Assembly: GCF_041146795.1 (NCBI RefSeq)
Contig: NC_135170.1
Coordinates: 35,532,659-35,596,658, forward strand
Length of the DNA stretch: 64,000 nucleotides
Reading direction: 5' to 3'
Origin: Maylandia zebra
Taxonomy: Eukaryota; Chordata; Actinopteri; Cichliformes; Cichlidae
Numbering within the stretch: the stretch's first letter is position 1; the number at the start of each line of letters is the position of its first letter. Below are positions 46,042-58,282 of the stretch, piece after piece. Both the position numbers and the translations under genes were made by a program. A model generated the notes under the pieces. That model saw only the letters and a list, made by a program, of their open reading frames with translations, was not told the origin of the DNA and made no database searches.

Positions 46042-47964
46042 ATGTCTTCAGCTAAAGGCGTAGCGATCGGCATCGACCTGGGCACCACCTACTCCTGTGT
46101 GGGGGTTTTCCAGCACGGGAAAGTAGAAATCATCGCCAACGACCAGGGCAACAGGACCACCCCCAGCTATGTGGCCTTCACAGACACCGAGAGGCTCATC
46201 GGGGACGCAGCCAAGAACCAGGTGGCTCTGAACCCCAGCAACACTGTGTTTGATGCCAAGAGGCTGATTGGAAGAAAGTTTGATGAACCTGTGGTGCAGG
46301 CGGACATGAAGCACTGGCCCTTCAAGGTGATTTCAGATGGAGGGAAGCCCAAAATCGGAGTGGAGTACAAAGGGGAGGACAAGACCTTCTACCCCGAGGA
46401 GATCTCCTCCATGGTGCTGGTGAAGATGAAGGAGATCGCAGAGGCCTACCTGGGCCAAAAGGTGTCCAACGCTGTCATCACGGTCCCGGCATACTTCAAC
46501 GACTCCCAGCGACAGGCCACTAAAGACGCGGGCGCCATCGCGGGCCTCAACGTCCTGAGGATCATCAACGAGCCCACGGCGGCCGCCATCGCCTACGGTC
46601 TGGACAAAGGCAAGTCAGGAGAGAGGAACGTCCTGATCTTTGACCTGGGTGGGGGCACCTTCGACGTGTCCATCCTGACCATCGAAGACGGTATCTTTGA
46701 GGTGAAGTCCACGGCCGGAGACACCCACCTGGGCGGAGAGGACTTTGACAACCGTATGGTGAACCACTTTGTGGAGGAGTTCAAGAGGAAGCACAAGAAG
46801 GACATCAGCCAGAACAAAAGAGCCTTGAGGAGGCTGCGCACAGCTTGTGAGAGGGCCAAGAGGACCCTGTCCTCCAGCTCCCAGGCCAGCATCGAGATCG
46901 ACTCTCTGTTTGAGGGCGTCGACTTCTACACCTCCATCACCAGGGCTCGCTTTGAGGAGCTATGCTCCGACCTGTTCAGGGGAACCTTGGAGCCGGTGGA
47001 GAAGTCCCTGAGGGACGCCAAACTGGACAAGGGACAGATCCACGATGTCGTCCTGGTGGGAGGCTCCACCCGAATCCCCAAAATCCAGAAGCTGCTGCAG
47101 GACTTCTTCAACGGCCGGGAGCTGAACAAGAGCATCAACCCAGACGAGGCCGTGGCTTACGGCGCCGCCGTCCAGGCCGCCATCCTCTCGGGTGACACCT
47201 CTGGCAACGTTCAGGACCTGCTGCTGCTGGACGTGGCGCCTCTGTCCCTGGGTATCGAGACGGCCGGAGGGGTTATGACGGCCCTGATCAAACGCAACAC
47301 CACCATCCCCACCAAGCAGACCCAGACCTTCACCACCTACTCCGACAACCAGCCCGGCGTCCTGATCCAGGTCTACGAAGGAGAGAGAGCCATGACCAAG
47401 GACAACAACCTGCTGGGCAAGTTTGAGCTGACGGGGATCCCGCCCGCCCCGCGAGGCGTCCCGCAGATTGAGGTCACCTTCGACGTTGACGCCAACGGCA
47501 TTTTGAACGTGTCTGCAGTGGACAAGAGCACCGGCAAAGAGAACAAGATCACCATCACCAACGATAAGGGCCGACTGAGCAAAGAAGAGATCGAGAGGAT
47601 GGTGCAGAACGCAGAGAAATACAAAGCCGAGGACGACCTTCAGAGGGACAAAATCGCCACCAAGAACTCCCTGGAGTCCTACGCCTTCAACATGAAGAGC
47701 AGCATGCAGGACGACAACCTGAAGGGCAAAATTAGCGAGGAGGACAAGAAGAAGGTGGTCGAGAAATGTGATGAGGCCATCGCCTGGCTGGAGAACAACC
47801 AGCTGGCTGATAAAGAGGAGTACCAACACAAGCAGAAAGAGCTGGAGAAAGTGTGCAACCCCATCATCAGCAAGCTGTATCAGGGAGGGATGCCCACTGG
47901 TGCTACCTGTGGAGAGCAGGCACGAGCCGGCTCCCAGGGTCCCACTATTGAGGAGGTGGACTAA
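46042..47964 (+). CDS. hsp70: Heat shock protein 70, inducible cytosolic type
   Basis: ATP-driven chaperone of cytosol and nucleus; intronless 640-codon frame, the usual length. The nucleotide-binding domain covers about residues 1-385 ([54 protein letters not shown]). The substrate-binding domain and helical lid follow. The C-terminus is GPTIEEVD, so the EEVD docking tail for TPR co-chaperones such as CHIP/Hop is present. A basic segment [19 protein letters not shown] matches the known nuclear-localisation region. The ATG follows the 5' UTR acceptor by 23 nt and begins [16 protein letters not shown] as in fish Hsp70. Heat-shock elements and lack of coding introns point to the inducible HSPA1-like class rather than Hsc70. 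The exact paralogue name in this species is unknown. Confidence 0.97.
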   Translation: MSSAKGVAIGIDLGTTYSCVGVFQHGKVEIIANDQGNRTTPSYVAFTDTERLIGDAAKNQVALNPSNTVFDAKRLIGRKFDEPVVQADMKHWPFKVISDGGKPKIGVEYKGEDKTFYPEEISSMVLVKMKEIAEAYLGQKVSNAVITVPAYFNDSQRQATKDAGAIAGLNVLRIINEPTAAAIAYGLDKGKSGERNVLIFDLGGGTFDVSILTIEDGIFEVKSTAGDTHLGGEDFDNRMVNHFVEEFKRKHKKDISQNKRALRRLRTACERAKRTLSSSSQASIEIDSLFEGVDFYTSITRARFEELCSDLFRGTLEPVEKSLRDAKLDKGQIHDVVLVGGSTRIPKIQKLLQDFFNGRELNKSINPDEAVAYGAAVQAAILSGDTSGNVQDLLLLDVAPLSLGIETAGGVMTALIKRNTTIPTKQTQTFTTYSDNQPGVLIQVYEGERAMTKDNNLLGKFELTGIPPAPRGVPQIEVTFDVDANGILNVSAVDKSTGKENKITITNDKGRLSKEEIERMVQNAEKYKAEDDLQRDKIATKNSLESYAFNMKSSMQDDNLKGKISEEDKKKVVEKCDEAIAWLENNQLADKEEYQHKQKELEKVCNPIISKLYQGGMPTGATCGEQARAGSQGPTIEEVD

Positions 47965-48029
47965 AGAGGCCCTGAAGATGGACTCTGAGCTCACTGGGAC
48001 TGTTGAACACTCACATCAGACTCTTTAGC

Positions 48030-48720
48030 TGTGGGCCACAAAATAAACTTTTAACATATTTTAAGGCGAGAAAGCAGCTGTGTAAATTACAAATGTCTGC
48101 TTGGTTTATCAAGAAATCGTATATTTGCAAAAGTGTGCCGACGTTTTCGGAGACATCTGTTACCCACCCGCTCGATAGCAGGCCGGGGGGTTCAATGGTC
48201 ACTCCAGCCGGCAGCGGACTCCCGGCTTCATCGTTTTCAGACCCCCGCTCTTTTGCTACTCAGGTTAAACATGATATATTAGTCACTCAGATAACTTAAA
48301 AATGTAATTGTTTGCCTTTTTTGGGTGTTTTATTTGTTCTGGAGTAAATCGGTTTGGTTGATCAAAGTTATTAGATTATTAGATTAAATAAACTTTAATA
48401 ATCCATCGACTGGGTTCCTCCGGGATTTTCTCACAGCTGAATAAACGTCAAACAGAAAACTGATTAAACAGAAGTGTGAGACGGTCGAGAATTTACGCCA
48501 GTGTCCTGTTATAGTTTAGACAGCAAGGAGCAGACGGCCGAGTTTATTAAACTCCACCGACACAGCGGTGACGCAAATCTGAAGGCTAGACCGTCCCATT
48601 TCACAGCCTCGCACTTCCGGCCTTCTCAGTCTTTGAAGGACCCGGCCCACGTACACCGCGAAGGCCGGGTCCTCCGAAGGATGCAGCCGACATTTTGGGA
48701 CACAGCTTTTGACTTCAAAC
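48030..48720. repeat. Arm of the 31,699-33,764 element family inside the hsp70 3' UTR
   Basis: Begins about 66 nt after the hsp70 stop with 'gggccacaaaataaactttt' and continues 'gctgtgtaaa', 'tttatcaagaaat', 'cgacgttttcgga', 'gagtaaatcggtttgg' and 'gagacggtcgagaatttacg', collinear with 32,745-33,230. The fit to the upstream copy is also in direct orientation. It contains AATAAA at 48,042-48,047. Confidence 0.85.
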
Positions 48721-48829
48721 TATTGGCCTCATGTTAGTTTTTGTTATTTATAATGTGTAAATGAAAAGGTGAAGGAACCGCTATACTTGTGTTTATGAAT
48801 TTTAATATTCTTGCAATGCTGGATTTTGC

Positions 48830-48835
48830 AATAAA
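48830..48835 (+). terminator. hsp70: Candidate distal hsp70 poly(A) signal
   Basis: AATAAA in 'ttgcaataaaaacag', beyond the inserted repeat. The unique AT-rich DNA just before it looks like the original end of the hsp70 3' UTR. AATAAA at 48,042 inside the repeat is the proximal alternative. Confidence 0.45.
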
Positions 48836-48839
48836 AACA

Positions 48840-49680
48840 GTCATTAAATACATTTATGTTTTTCTTCGTTTAATTTACCATGTTGTCATACATATCACTG
48901 CATTTTGAAACATTTCTCCATCTGAATTTTGTCATCCGGTTAGACCAGAGATCATTAATACTGAATTTTTGTGCAAACTGTTTGAGGCCTTTAGGTAAAA
49001 AGAGGATCAGGAAACCATCTCTGTACAAGGATAAATCAAGAACGCATGGCACCGCATATATGAAAACAGGCACTGCAGTACGCAGAAATACCACCAGATG
49101 TCACTATTTAACACCTTTCAGAGCCTGAATGACACTTTTTTTTTTTTTTTTATCAGAACTGAGCAGCTTTACAGCATTCATGCACAACAATCAATACTGC
49201 CACCACCTCTCATTTTCTTTTCCCGGTAAAGACAAACTCACATAATTTTCTCATTAGTGTACGGTGAAATTGGTTTCTTTTAATTTTGAACAAATTGAAA
49301 AAAAAAGTATGCACAGGACTAACTGCCACAAGCTGAAGAAATAAGTACAGATCAATCAAGACATTTTATATTACTTACATAATTTAGCTGAATAAAGACA
49401 TTGGTAACCCACAATGATAGTAAATGTCCTGTATTGAAAGTCGATGAGAAAATACTGAGTAACTGGAGGAAATTTATGACAGAGGACTGCAGCTTAATGT
49501 TACTATTTAATGCCTAATATTATGATTTTTACTTTTTAATGCATAAAAAAGTCTGATTAGGCACAACTGGAATGTTCCTTTTGCTGAACCAAGAGTCCGA
49601 AATGGCTGCAAATGGGTCAATCTTTAACATGTCTAAAATACGAAAGGTCAAAATATTTTCTATATTGTAAGATCTGAACA
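48840..49680. other. Intergenic hsp70/TAO kinase, no gene seen
   Basis: AT-rich DNA with a poly(T) run near 49,136-49,151. No exon, RNA gene or classified element was recognised. Confidence 0.4.
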
Positions 49681-49689
49681 TGTTCAGCT

Positions 49690-49923
49690 CTGTCTGTCTG
49701 TTTATCAGTGCCACCATCTCCAGACCGAAGATCACTATCCTGTAACCTTCTCTTTCACTCTTGCTGCTCTCCTTCTGTTTCTCATCATGCCTGACAGTTG
49801 GCTCCACCCACTCCACCCGGGCTGCACTCTCTTCTTCACCTCTCTTGTGCACTCTCTGTTGTTGTGGATGGTTGACCCCAGGTATTTAAACCAATATACT
49901 TTCGCCACCTTTGCACCTTGCAT
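49690..49923 (-). pseudogene. LINE reverse-transcriptase remnant
   Basis: On the - strand the reading FKYLGSTIHNNRECTREVKK and 'RVQPGWSGWSQLSGMMRNRR' is the conserved C-terminal part of a non-LTR retrotransposon reverse transcriptase. It continues in degraded form through FGLEMVALINRQTELNMFR. Only this segment survives. The clade looks RTE-like from recall, which is uncertain. Confidence 0.7.
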
Positions 49924-49949
49924 GTTTTTTTCCCACCAGTCTACCTCTC

Positions 49950-50000
49950 ATCAGAATCAGAATCAGAATACTTTATTAATCCCTGGGGGAAATTATTTTT
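49950..50000. repeat. Retroelement 3' tail ('actttattaatccctggggg' type)
   Basis: Tandem TCAGAA words run into TACTTTATTAATCCCTGGGG and 'gaaattattt', a common fish retroelement tail as I recall it. A related phrase ('aaactttattaatccc') also occurs inside the elements at 33,125 and 44,527. Confidence 0.45.
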
Positions 50001-50559
50001 TGTTACAGTGCTCCATTATAAACAAATTCACACACCTGTGACACATGACACACAACACCTTTTGCTTCCACTGACTTTTATTCCTCTCCCTCCAGAGCAT
50101 ACCTCCACTTCTTAAAGCTCTCCTCTACCTACTCCCGACTGTCACTACAGATCTGAGTGTTATCTGCAAATATCATAGACTAGACCTCATCTATCAGGCT
50201 GTCCATCACTATGAAAAAATCAGCACACCACCTCACATAACATACATGTACACCATATATATTATTTCCTGTACATTCATTATTATAATATTTTTACAGT
50301 ATCTTACAGGAGATTTCTACATAAATCCCTGCTGTAGTTCATCGTGTGAATAATCTTTCGTTTTTAAAGCTCTCCCTCTCCGGCTGAATTTATAAGTTCT
50401 GGATATTAACCGCAGTCTCGTAAAAATAATCATGAAATCAAGCCTTGGAGCGTTTGTACTAGATTATTAATATCATGTAGGTCGGTTTATTTATACCCTT
50501 TTATTTGTGAAGCGGGACCCTTGTCGGAAGTAGAAGACAGCGGTTTCCGGTCACCGCTC

Positions 50560-51042
50560 TGAGTCCCGCCCCGCCAGCCCGTGCCATCTTGTGTTTAGCA
50601 AGAACAAAAACGGGGGAAGAAAACACGCCCGGCCCGGGGACGGGGCGCGGATTTTCAGGCTGCTTTTTATGCTTTTTTTTTTCAGAAAAGTTGGTGCAGC
50701 TGGACAGTATGCTCGGAGGAGCAGCGGCGCGGAGAAACAGCAGCCACACCCCGCAGGACGGCTCCGGTTAATGTTAGCTCTCAGGCTATCCGAGCTAAGC
50801 TAACCAGTTAGCAGCGGCTAAGATCGCAGGACGAAGGCGAGCCTCGAGTCTGAGCCGGTCTGTGACATCTGGAAACCCCGCATTAACTTCACAAATATCA
50901 GCAGCGACCTGGGTGGAAATGCCCCGGACGTGGTGGTGACTGTTTGCGGAGAGGGATTCCGGGCTATGAGGATTGAGGTCTACTATTAGCTCGGCTGCTA
51001 TCGGTTGTTTTTCGGTTCAGAGCGGAACCACAATAAGCCGCG
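50560..51042 (+). promoter_or_regulatory. taok2: CpG-rich promoter and non-coding exon 1 of the TAO kinase gene
   Basis: GC-rich, CpG-dense sequence ('cacgcccggcccggggacgg' and following) contrasts with AT-rich surroundings. It ends at a consensus donor, AAGCCGCG|GTGAGTACC, at 51,042. The only + strand exon identified downstream is the TAO kinase start exon at 60,348. Linking them is inference from order, strand and splice consensus. Confidence 0.6.
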
Positions 51043-53430
51043 GTGAGTACCGTTAGTTAGCGGCTCCACACGGGCTAAGTGGAGGGCCCCTAATGTGCCA
51101 GTGCTTTTTTTTTTTTTTAAAGATATTCGTAAAGAAAAATAGTAAAAATGTCACCGTAGTTAAAGTATTTGTGATCATTTTTTAGCCGTTAAGAGAGAGA
51201 TGTTAAAGTTGGGAGTTTGGCGCAGTAAAGCTGCAGGTATTTTTTGAAGTTGTTTTTAAATTACGGTCCTACATTTTTCTGTTGCTTTTCTTTTTTTTTC
51301 AGGTGTATTTAGTAAGATAATTGATAATTACGAGCGAACCTAACAAATCCAAGCTAGGACACGCAGCCATCTAAATCTGACCCAGCAGTCTCCAAGCAGT
51401 CGTTCGTGTAACTGAAAGTATATCAGTGTTTTTAGAGAAACGATCTGAGTTTAAATGCCGAACAAAACAGCCAATAACCGGCTTACTAAAGCAGCTGATA
51501 AGATATCTGTGAGGGTGGAGTGCAGGCCGGTTTGGAGCTTCTGTATCCAAATCAAACTATCTTAATGGATGTGAGGTTTCCGTTTTGGACCAGCTCTCCA
51601 TGCAGTGCTTATGTAAGCCTTAAAATCAGAGCCACACATCTCCAGTGTCCTTATTTCCTCCTAAATAACATTGGAGAAATTGGGTTTGTTATAAAGACCC
51701 CAACTCTCCTCCTCCTGCCTCAGGAGATTTGGCATCAAGTCACGGAAAAGCATTCAGCTTTCACTTTGTGTAACTGTTACATGTTTGTGTTGCCCCAAAG
51801 GAAAGTTTGGGCCACACACTCGTATCAAACCTCTTACGTTTGACTAAATATGAGCCATTGGCCTCCACATGACTGCACAAGGCTCGCAACATCTTGGCTT
51901 TAATTATGCAAAACTGTTTGCAGCTTCGAGCTAAAATTCAGCCATGTGATTGAGGTCATTCAGCACCACTGACGCACAACATTTCACATCATGCTTTGTT
52001 TAAAAAGAGCAGTCTGTGGCTCTGCTTCCCTTTTTCCTTTCTCTTGATTTTATTGCCAAACAAAAATGTAACTTGACTGAACTAGTGTGAGTTTGTTTTT
52101 CCATGTAGGAAGTTGAGGAAACTTGCTTTCCTAGTCTTGCATGTTCAAGCTTGCGGGAGCGGTCCCGTTCCTCAGAACAGGGACAAAAATAGAAACCACG
52201 AGATGTCTTCTCGCCTCAGAAACGATGGCTGCAGTTAACCGTGAACCTGAGAAGTCAAACAATAATGGCGACCGACCTTTGTTACTCGACACGCAGCAGC
52301 ATGCGTCCCAAAACTCGAGTCTGATGTTTCATAAAATTTTACCTAGCCATGAACACAACAAAGACCTTATGCAACAGAGTCAACATGACCCCATTTGAAT
52401 GCTGCTGTTATTTCTACTGTGATCATCTTTGTCAGGCATCTGCACAGCCTCAGAAATGCGTTAAAAAAGATTGTAAAGGGCCCAAATGTCTGAAGTGTTT
52501 TTAAGTAATACGAAAGGTTTAAAAAGAGAAATTTGTGGAGACGTTTGTCTTTGAGGTCCACATGAGGCTGTTACCTGAAGCAGGTGGCAGTAGGCCTGGA
52601 GATGTCATCTGTTGTGGATTATACACAGATAACAGAATCAGTGCAGTTTTAAGTGGATTTTAAACATTTTTTTTATTTAGGTCTTTGTCAGACTAACGGG
52701 AAGTAAAGCTGTAAAGCTTCAGACCACACCAGAAACATTTAGATCGTACGAGGTCTTTTATTTTGGAAATTGGCCTGGTTCTCTTCCTGTCCGCTCTGAG
52801 TCTGGCTTTTTCAGCCGCCATCAAAACCAAGTCTGATGCTAATTTGAGCCACACTGTGGAGAGCTGCTTCTCAAATGTCCCTGTCACATACGCAGTCATT
52901 GTATTTAACACCTTTTATTTATCTTAGTGCTTCACAGGTGACTGACGAGCCAATGAGAAGGCTCAAAATGTAATTCAGCTGAACAGTTGATAAACAGCTT
53001 AAAGATGAAACATCAGTTACATTTTAAAGTGGTCTGTGAGCACAGTAAGAATACATAAAAACAATTTGAATTAAACGTGATTATAAAAATACAGTAATGC
53101 TCAGGGTTGTTAGAATACTAGGAAATCAAACTCTGTACTATCCGATTTCACTACCACAAGGGGGGAAATGGACAAAATTAAAAAGCATAATTGTTTTAAA
53201 TAAAGATTTATGGACCCAACAGATGAGATGCCTCAACACTGCTGCTGTTCAACAAGCTTTTAATAATGGAAATATTTACTCACAAAGGGTGTACAGAAAT
53301 AAAATAAAAAAAGAGACATGAGCTCAGCTAAAATAAATAAAAATGTCTTTCCTGATGACATCCGAGGTAATGTGAGATAAAATCCATCAGAAAGTCAAAC
53401 CTCAAACATAAGAGGAAATAAAGAGTACCA
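51043..53430. other. First intron of TAO kinase gene, proximal part
   Basis: No exon or well-delimited element was seen. Short frames here lack family features. Confidence 0.4.
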
Positions 53431-53434
53431 GAAT

Positions 53435-54871
53435 TAGAGCTCGGCCATATTATACCGTTCACGGTAATACCGTTAGGCAACGATAAGAAAATGAAATATC
53501 GCGATAGAATATGGGCATGCGCAGTGCCTTTGTTTTCATACGCTAACTAACGGCCGAAAAAGCATGGCGGCGACGGAGAATGAGAAGGAGAAAGCGGATC
53601 GTTGAGTGAAACGGATGAACCAGAACTGGTTTGTAAAAATGCTGCAACTTCAGGTTTAGCTTTCGTCTGTCAGATACACAACAAAGCAGATTTTTTTTGT
53701 AGAACATGCAAGCGGCCGTCGTTATTGCCGTACTTGTTGGACTAAGGTGCTCGTAAATCTGGGAGTAATCTGGGTCCTAAAGTCAAACGAACACTGCAGC
53801 ATCACTGAGAGTTAAACTGTCTAAATTCTTTCATCTTTAATAAAATGATCAGCGTTGCTGCTTTACCAGGTATAACGATGAAGTTTAACATCCAGGCAAC
53901 CATGAAAACAGAATTCATTACATTTAACGGAGTTAGAAGTTAACAGGAAGTTAGCTTGCTAGCTTCGCTAGTTACCCAAACATGATGTAGCATGTTCTGA
54001 CTGAGAGATTTATGAAGCATTCAAACGTACAGCTCTGTTATCACTTCCAACATAAATGAAGACAGAAAACTAAACAGCAGTGACGTTTGTAGGGTTACTG
54101 AAGTTGGGCTAGCTGGTATATAATGATGTGCTACGTGATCGCTAGCGACACAGCTATGTTAGCATAACACAGACCTTCCCAAAGTGTCTGGCCCACCCCC
54201 TAGGGGGGGGCGCAGAGCCATTGCGGGGGAGGGGTGGGGTGGGGGGACAAAATATGGGTGTGTGTGGTTGGAGGATGTGTGAGCGCGTGCACGCGCGAGA
54301 AGGGGGAGGGGGCGCAAACATTTTTCTTGTAAAACAAGGGGGGCCCAGCAAAAAAAGTTTGGGAACCACTGGCATGACATAAACAGTGAAGCTGGAGGAC
54401 GAACACTAACACTTTTCCACTCGATAAAAGTTAACGTGAAGGTTCCTGATGGTTAGAGACAAATGCTTAATGTGCATTATATTCCCGTGCAGCTTGTGGT
54501 CGGAAAAGTCCGTATTTGACTTTTTTTATTTGGCACACTGCAGTTTAATGCTGCAAAGCTCCTCTTTTTAACTTCAGTGGATATTATACATGGTTAACTC
54601 AGGATATGTCGGCACATTTCTACTGGAGATGCCTTTGGTTAACTTTCATCAAGGAATTTGCATTTGCACTGTTAAATGTTTATATAACTTTAATGCACAT
54701 AAAAACAGCAGCTTATTTAAGTGAAAATAAATGGATGGGTTTTTTTTTTGTGCTAGTAAAGTTGTGGAGTTGTATTTTGTCTCGCATCAATTATATCGTC
54801 AGTTATATCGTTATCGCAAATTTTCAAATATATATCGTGATAAATATTTCTGGCCATATCGCCCTGCTCTA
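53435..54871. mobile_element. Non-autonomous hAT element with nested MITE
   Basis: The left end TAGAGCTCGGCCATATTATA and right end 'ctggccatatcgccctgctc'+TA are imperfect inverted repeats. An exact 8-bp duplication ACCAGAAT flanks it (53,427-53,434 and 54,872-54,879). No transposase. Its middle matches 28,680-28,985. It lies in TAO kinase intron 1 and contains the MITE at 54,170-54,371. Confidence 0.9.
54170..54371. mobile_element. 202-bp hAT MITE nested in another hAT
   Basis: Starts CAGACCTTCCCAAAGTGTCT and ends 'agtttgggaaccactg', with inverted termini. It is flanked by an imperfect 8-bp duplication (GCATAACA at 54,162-69, GCATGACA at 54,372-79). The interior is G-rich. The copy at 28,680-28,985 lacks this insert and so represents the empty site. 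Confidence 0.88.
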
Positions 54872-54879
54872 ACCAGAAT

Positions 54880-56770
54880 CAATAAACTAATCTCTGAATA
54901 AAATGATGCACATGCAGTAATGAACACCCTTTAACCGTGGTATTACCATTGATGTTTCTTAGTTTTCCAACCAATAGATGCACAAAATTCACAGCCAAAT
55001 ATTTATCAAAGTGGATTTTTAAATACTTTAATACCAGCATCTGGTTTATCAGGCGGGTTCGCCTGGAAAAACTTGAGAAATAACACTATATTGTTACTGA
55101 TATCAGTGTTGTCTCATTTTAAATTGAAATGCTACAAAATACTTCCAACATTGCTCCTACACATCTACAGTTGTTCAGTAAACGGAGACTAAAATGACAT
55201 ATTTAAGTTTTGTTTTAAACGTGTGATTGATTTCTTATGTAGCGCTGAACAGTAAAGCAGAGAATAGAGCAGTAATGATTACTGTTGGATCTTATGTGGA
55301 GATTTAAACCCATTGTGCAGTTGTTGTAGTGTTGAAGGAACTCAGTCTTCAGTTTAGGTCTTTAAAAGCATTAAAGTAGAATTTCAAAGGGTGTTCAGAT
55401 ATGCAGTGAAGGCTGACTGACACGATAAAGGCCTCTAGTTTGATACCACGGTGGCAAATTAAGGTGCTGCTTTCCCCTCTGCTGTCATATTTTCAGACGG
55501 GTAGTGTTTCTTCTGACTGTAGCGGCAGGCTGTCGAGTGCCACGCCATACATAATTGTAAATTGCTTCACTGTGTTTAGAAGCGCTTTCAGGTCAGGGGG
55601 GCAGGATGGTGGGAATCTGTCTCCACCTCGGGCACAGAGCGGGCGCGTTGTTAAACGGGAATCCGGCGGCCGGCGTGCAGAGGCCTGGTTAAGCTGGCGA
55701 CTCTTCTCGGGGCTGCAGCTGACGCTCAGAGGATGAGCGCCACATTAACCCCGTTACAGAAGGATGTCAATAAGCACGGCTCAGTGTGCAGCCTCAGATT
55801 ACATCCACCGCTCTGATGATTCGGCCTCTCTCTTTGGATTTTTGTGGATTTATTTAAATCGGCGTTGATTTGAGTCGGAGCGTAACAGCGAAGTCGTACA
55901 CTGATCTCCACATACAGCAGCCAAAACACGTGCCAGGCATTTCATTAAATGCATGTCATGATTCTGCTCCTCCCTCAGACCCATTTTCATGGCAGAATGT
56001 AGATTTGAATCACTGAGGAGTTCCTTTCATTTTCTTATTTCTGCTCGAGCTGGAATTTGTCAGTTCTTGCAGCTATAAATAGCTTAAAGCTTTGAGTCGA
56101 GTTGGAAAATTTGATGGAGAAATTTGTGCCAAGAAGCTAAAACATCTACATTTCATTATGTCTGCATTAAGACGTGGTAACGGCTTCCCTTATGACCTGT
56201 TTATGAATTATTTAAATGGGAAGGAAGAAATCGGTCCAAACTGAGCTTGAACACTAAGCTTATACCTTCATACAAATATTAATGTGTATTTGAAACGATT
56301 AATCGCATCCTTTAATCATCAGATTGTTTTCTGGTTGTTGACTGAATGTGAGGCCCATCAGAGTCGCATATTCAGAGCTGTTGTTAGAAGGCAGTGCGTT
56401 AGATAAACATCACAATCGTCTCTGCTGAAGCTGCAGCACCATGACTGTGACCTACTTCGTTGGCGACACGCACACGTGCGGAGTTTCTCCGTTACAGTTA
56501 ATAATGCACACTGATGCAGCAACTTAAGGCTAAGGGGAGTGGCAGTTATGTGTAAAGTAAAAAAAAACTTTACAAACGTGCTACAAGCATGAGCCCCGCC
56601 TCTCGGGCAGAGGAACCCGTCCTCTCCAAACCAGCAACACAAAGGGAACGACCACGGTGGCCGAGGCAACGCAAATGGATGTTAGGAGCCTCAGACACCT
56701 CAGAGAAATTAAATGAAGAAGAAGAACAGACGTAAACAAATGTGTCGTGTGACGTAGCAGCGCACATTGT
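54880..56770. other. TAO kinase intron 1, no further feature
   Basis: No exon, RNA gene or recognised repeat with clear limits. Confidence 0.4.
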
Positions 56771-57184
56771 TAATTATAATTCTAGAATCGATTCAATTCG
56801 ATTTAAATCTGGGAAATTTTGCCTCAGACAGACAGAAATATTATAATTCAGATCAGCACATTTACATATTTTTGTATCTATAAAAAGGAAGCTGACACAC
56901 GCAAGACTTTATCAAAGGTGTGAGCATCACAGCGAGGCCTTTGTGTCAAAGTAGCTGAAGATAAAACAGAAAAACATGAAGCAGATTTTCCTGTTCTGGA
57001 TTTTATAAAAATATTCTGCAGTCGATCAAAAAGGAAAGAAAACCATTAATCAGCACATGAACATCACCTCTGAAGTTACAGCGGTTTTATTACAGACACA
57101 GCGTTTTGCATTTTGTATAATTTTAAAACGTTTAAATTTGTTCAGTATTGAACGACAGAAATTAGGTTTTTCTTTTCGGAAGTA

Positions 57185-58144
57185 CCGTAATTGTCGGGCT
57201 ATAAGCCGCTACTTTTTGCACAAGCTTTGAACCCTGCGGCTTTTAGTCAGGTGCGGCTTTTCTATGGATTTTCCATGATTTTTGTCATATCGTAAGACGA
57301 TTTGTTTTGTTTGTTCCGCTGTTGTACGGCACTACGTTGCCTGGCGGAAGGATCGGGGTTCAAGAGTGGTATGTTAGTCACATGTCCGTCCGCCAGGCAA
57401 CGTAGTGCCGTACGAAGTAGCGCGAAAAACAAACTTCAAAGTAGCGCTACGCATTCAGCGGGAGGCGTGGATGACGAGCGGCGATAAACTTGCGAAAAGC
57501 AAGTTATGCCCAACTCCACCGGTGGATTCTGACAGCGTGGAAAAGTGCAAAAACATCCACGATCACCAACGGATTTTGAAGGGCTGGACTGCTGCATGAT
57601 GGAGAGGAGGACACCGCCACGGCCCTTCTGAGGGTGTTCGACTCCGACACTGACAACGAGGATTTCTTTGGTTTTGAAAGTGACAACGAAGGAGAAGCGG
57701 AGAGTGGATGACGAAGCCATCCTGAGCCTGTTCATATCTGACACTGGAGAAGAGGACTTTGGTGTTTTTAGAGCGCAGGAAGAAGAGAAAGATGGTGAAT
57801 GACTGACTTTTCTTCTTGTTAAAGCCGTGTCACTGCACCTGAGCCTAAAAGGTAGTCTGAATCTATTTTTCTGGTGTGCTGTAGGCTACTGTTATGTACT
57901 ACATGTGCAAATATGTACCCATAACTTGTTTTTCAAAATATTAATAAAAGGGGTGTGTCTCCAAACAGCCATCTCTTTCCTGACAATTCGCTTTGTGCAT
58001 ATTCTCTTACATATGATAAGTCAACATTGAAACACCTGCGGCTTTTGGTCAGGTGCGGCTAATGTATGTACAAAACAGGATTTTCCCCTGATTTTAGCTT
58101 GTGCGGCTAATATTCAGGTGCGCTTTGTAGTCCGGGAAATACGG
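57185..58144. mobile_element. 960-bp TA-flanked element nested in the previous one
   Basis: The left end CCGTAATTGTCGGGCTATAA and right end 'gtagtccgggaaatacgg' are inverted, each flanked by TA. The subterminal words 'gcggcttttagtcaggtgcg' and 'gcggcttttggtcaggtgcg' repeat. An internal perfect 25-bp inverted repeat lies at 57,324-57,348 and 57,389-57,413. Degraded coding traces with acidic phrases (DSDTDNEDFFGF, SDTGEEDFGVF) are present, but no intact transposase. Confidence 0.8.
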
Positions 58145-58248
58145 TAAGTAAAAGGAAACAAACAGCGTCCGACAGCCTGTAAACAACGGCAGACTTGTGC
58201 GTAACAAGCAAGCGAATAATGAAGAAAACAGATTTTTAGACGGGAAAC

Positions 58249-58250
58249 AG

Positions 58251-58272
<22 letters not shown>
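58249..58272. repeat. (GA)n microsatellite
   Basis: Uninterrupted AG dinucleotides, inside the inverted element copy. Confidence 0.9.

Positions 58273-58282
<10 letters not shown>

Noticed and set aside
46960-47994. 344-codon open frame antisense to hsp70
   Set aside because: Long antisense frames are a known by-product of the codon bias of hsp70 genes. No signal, domain or promoter supports it.
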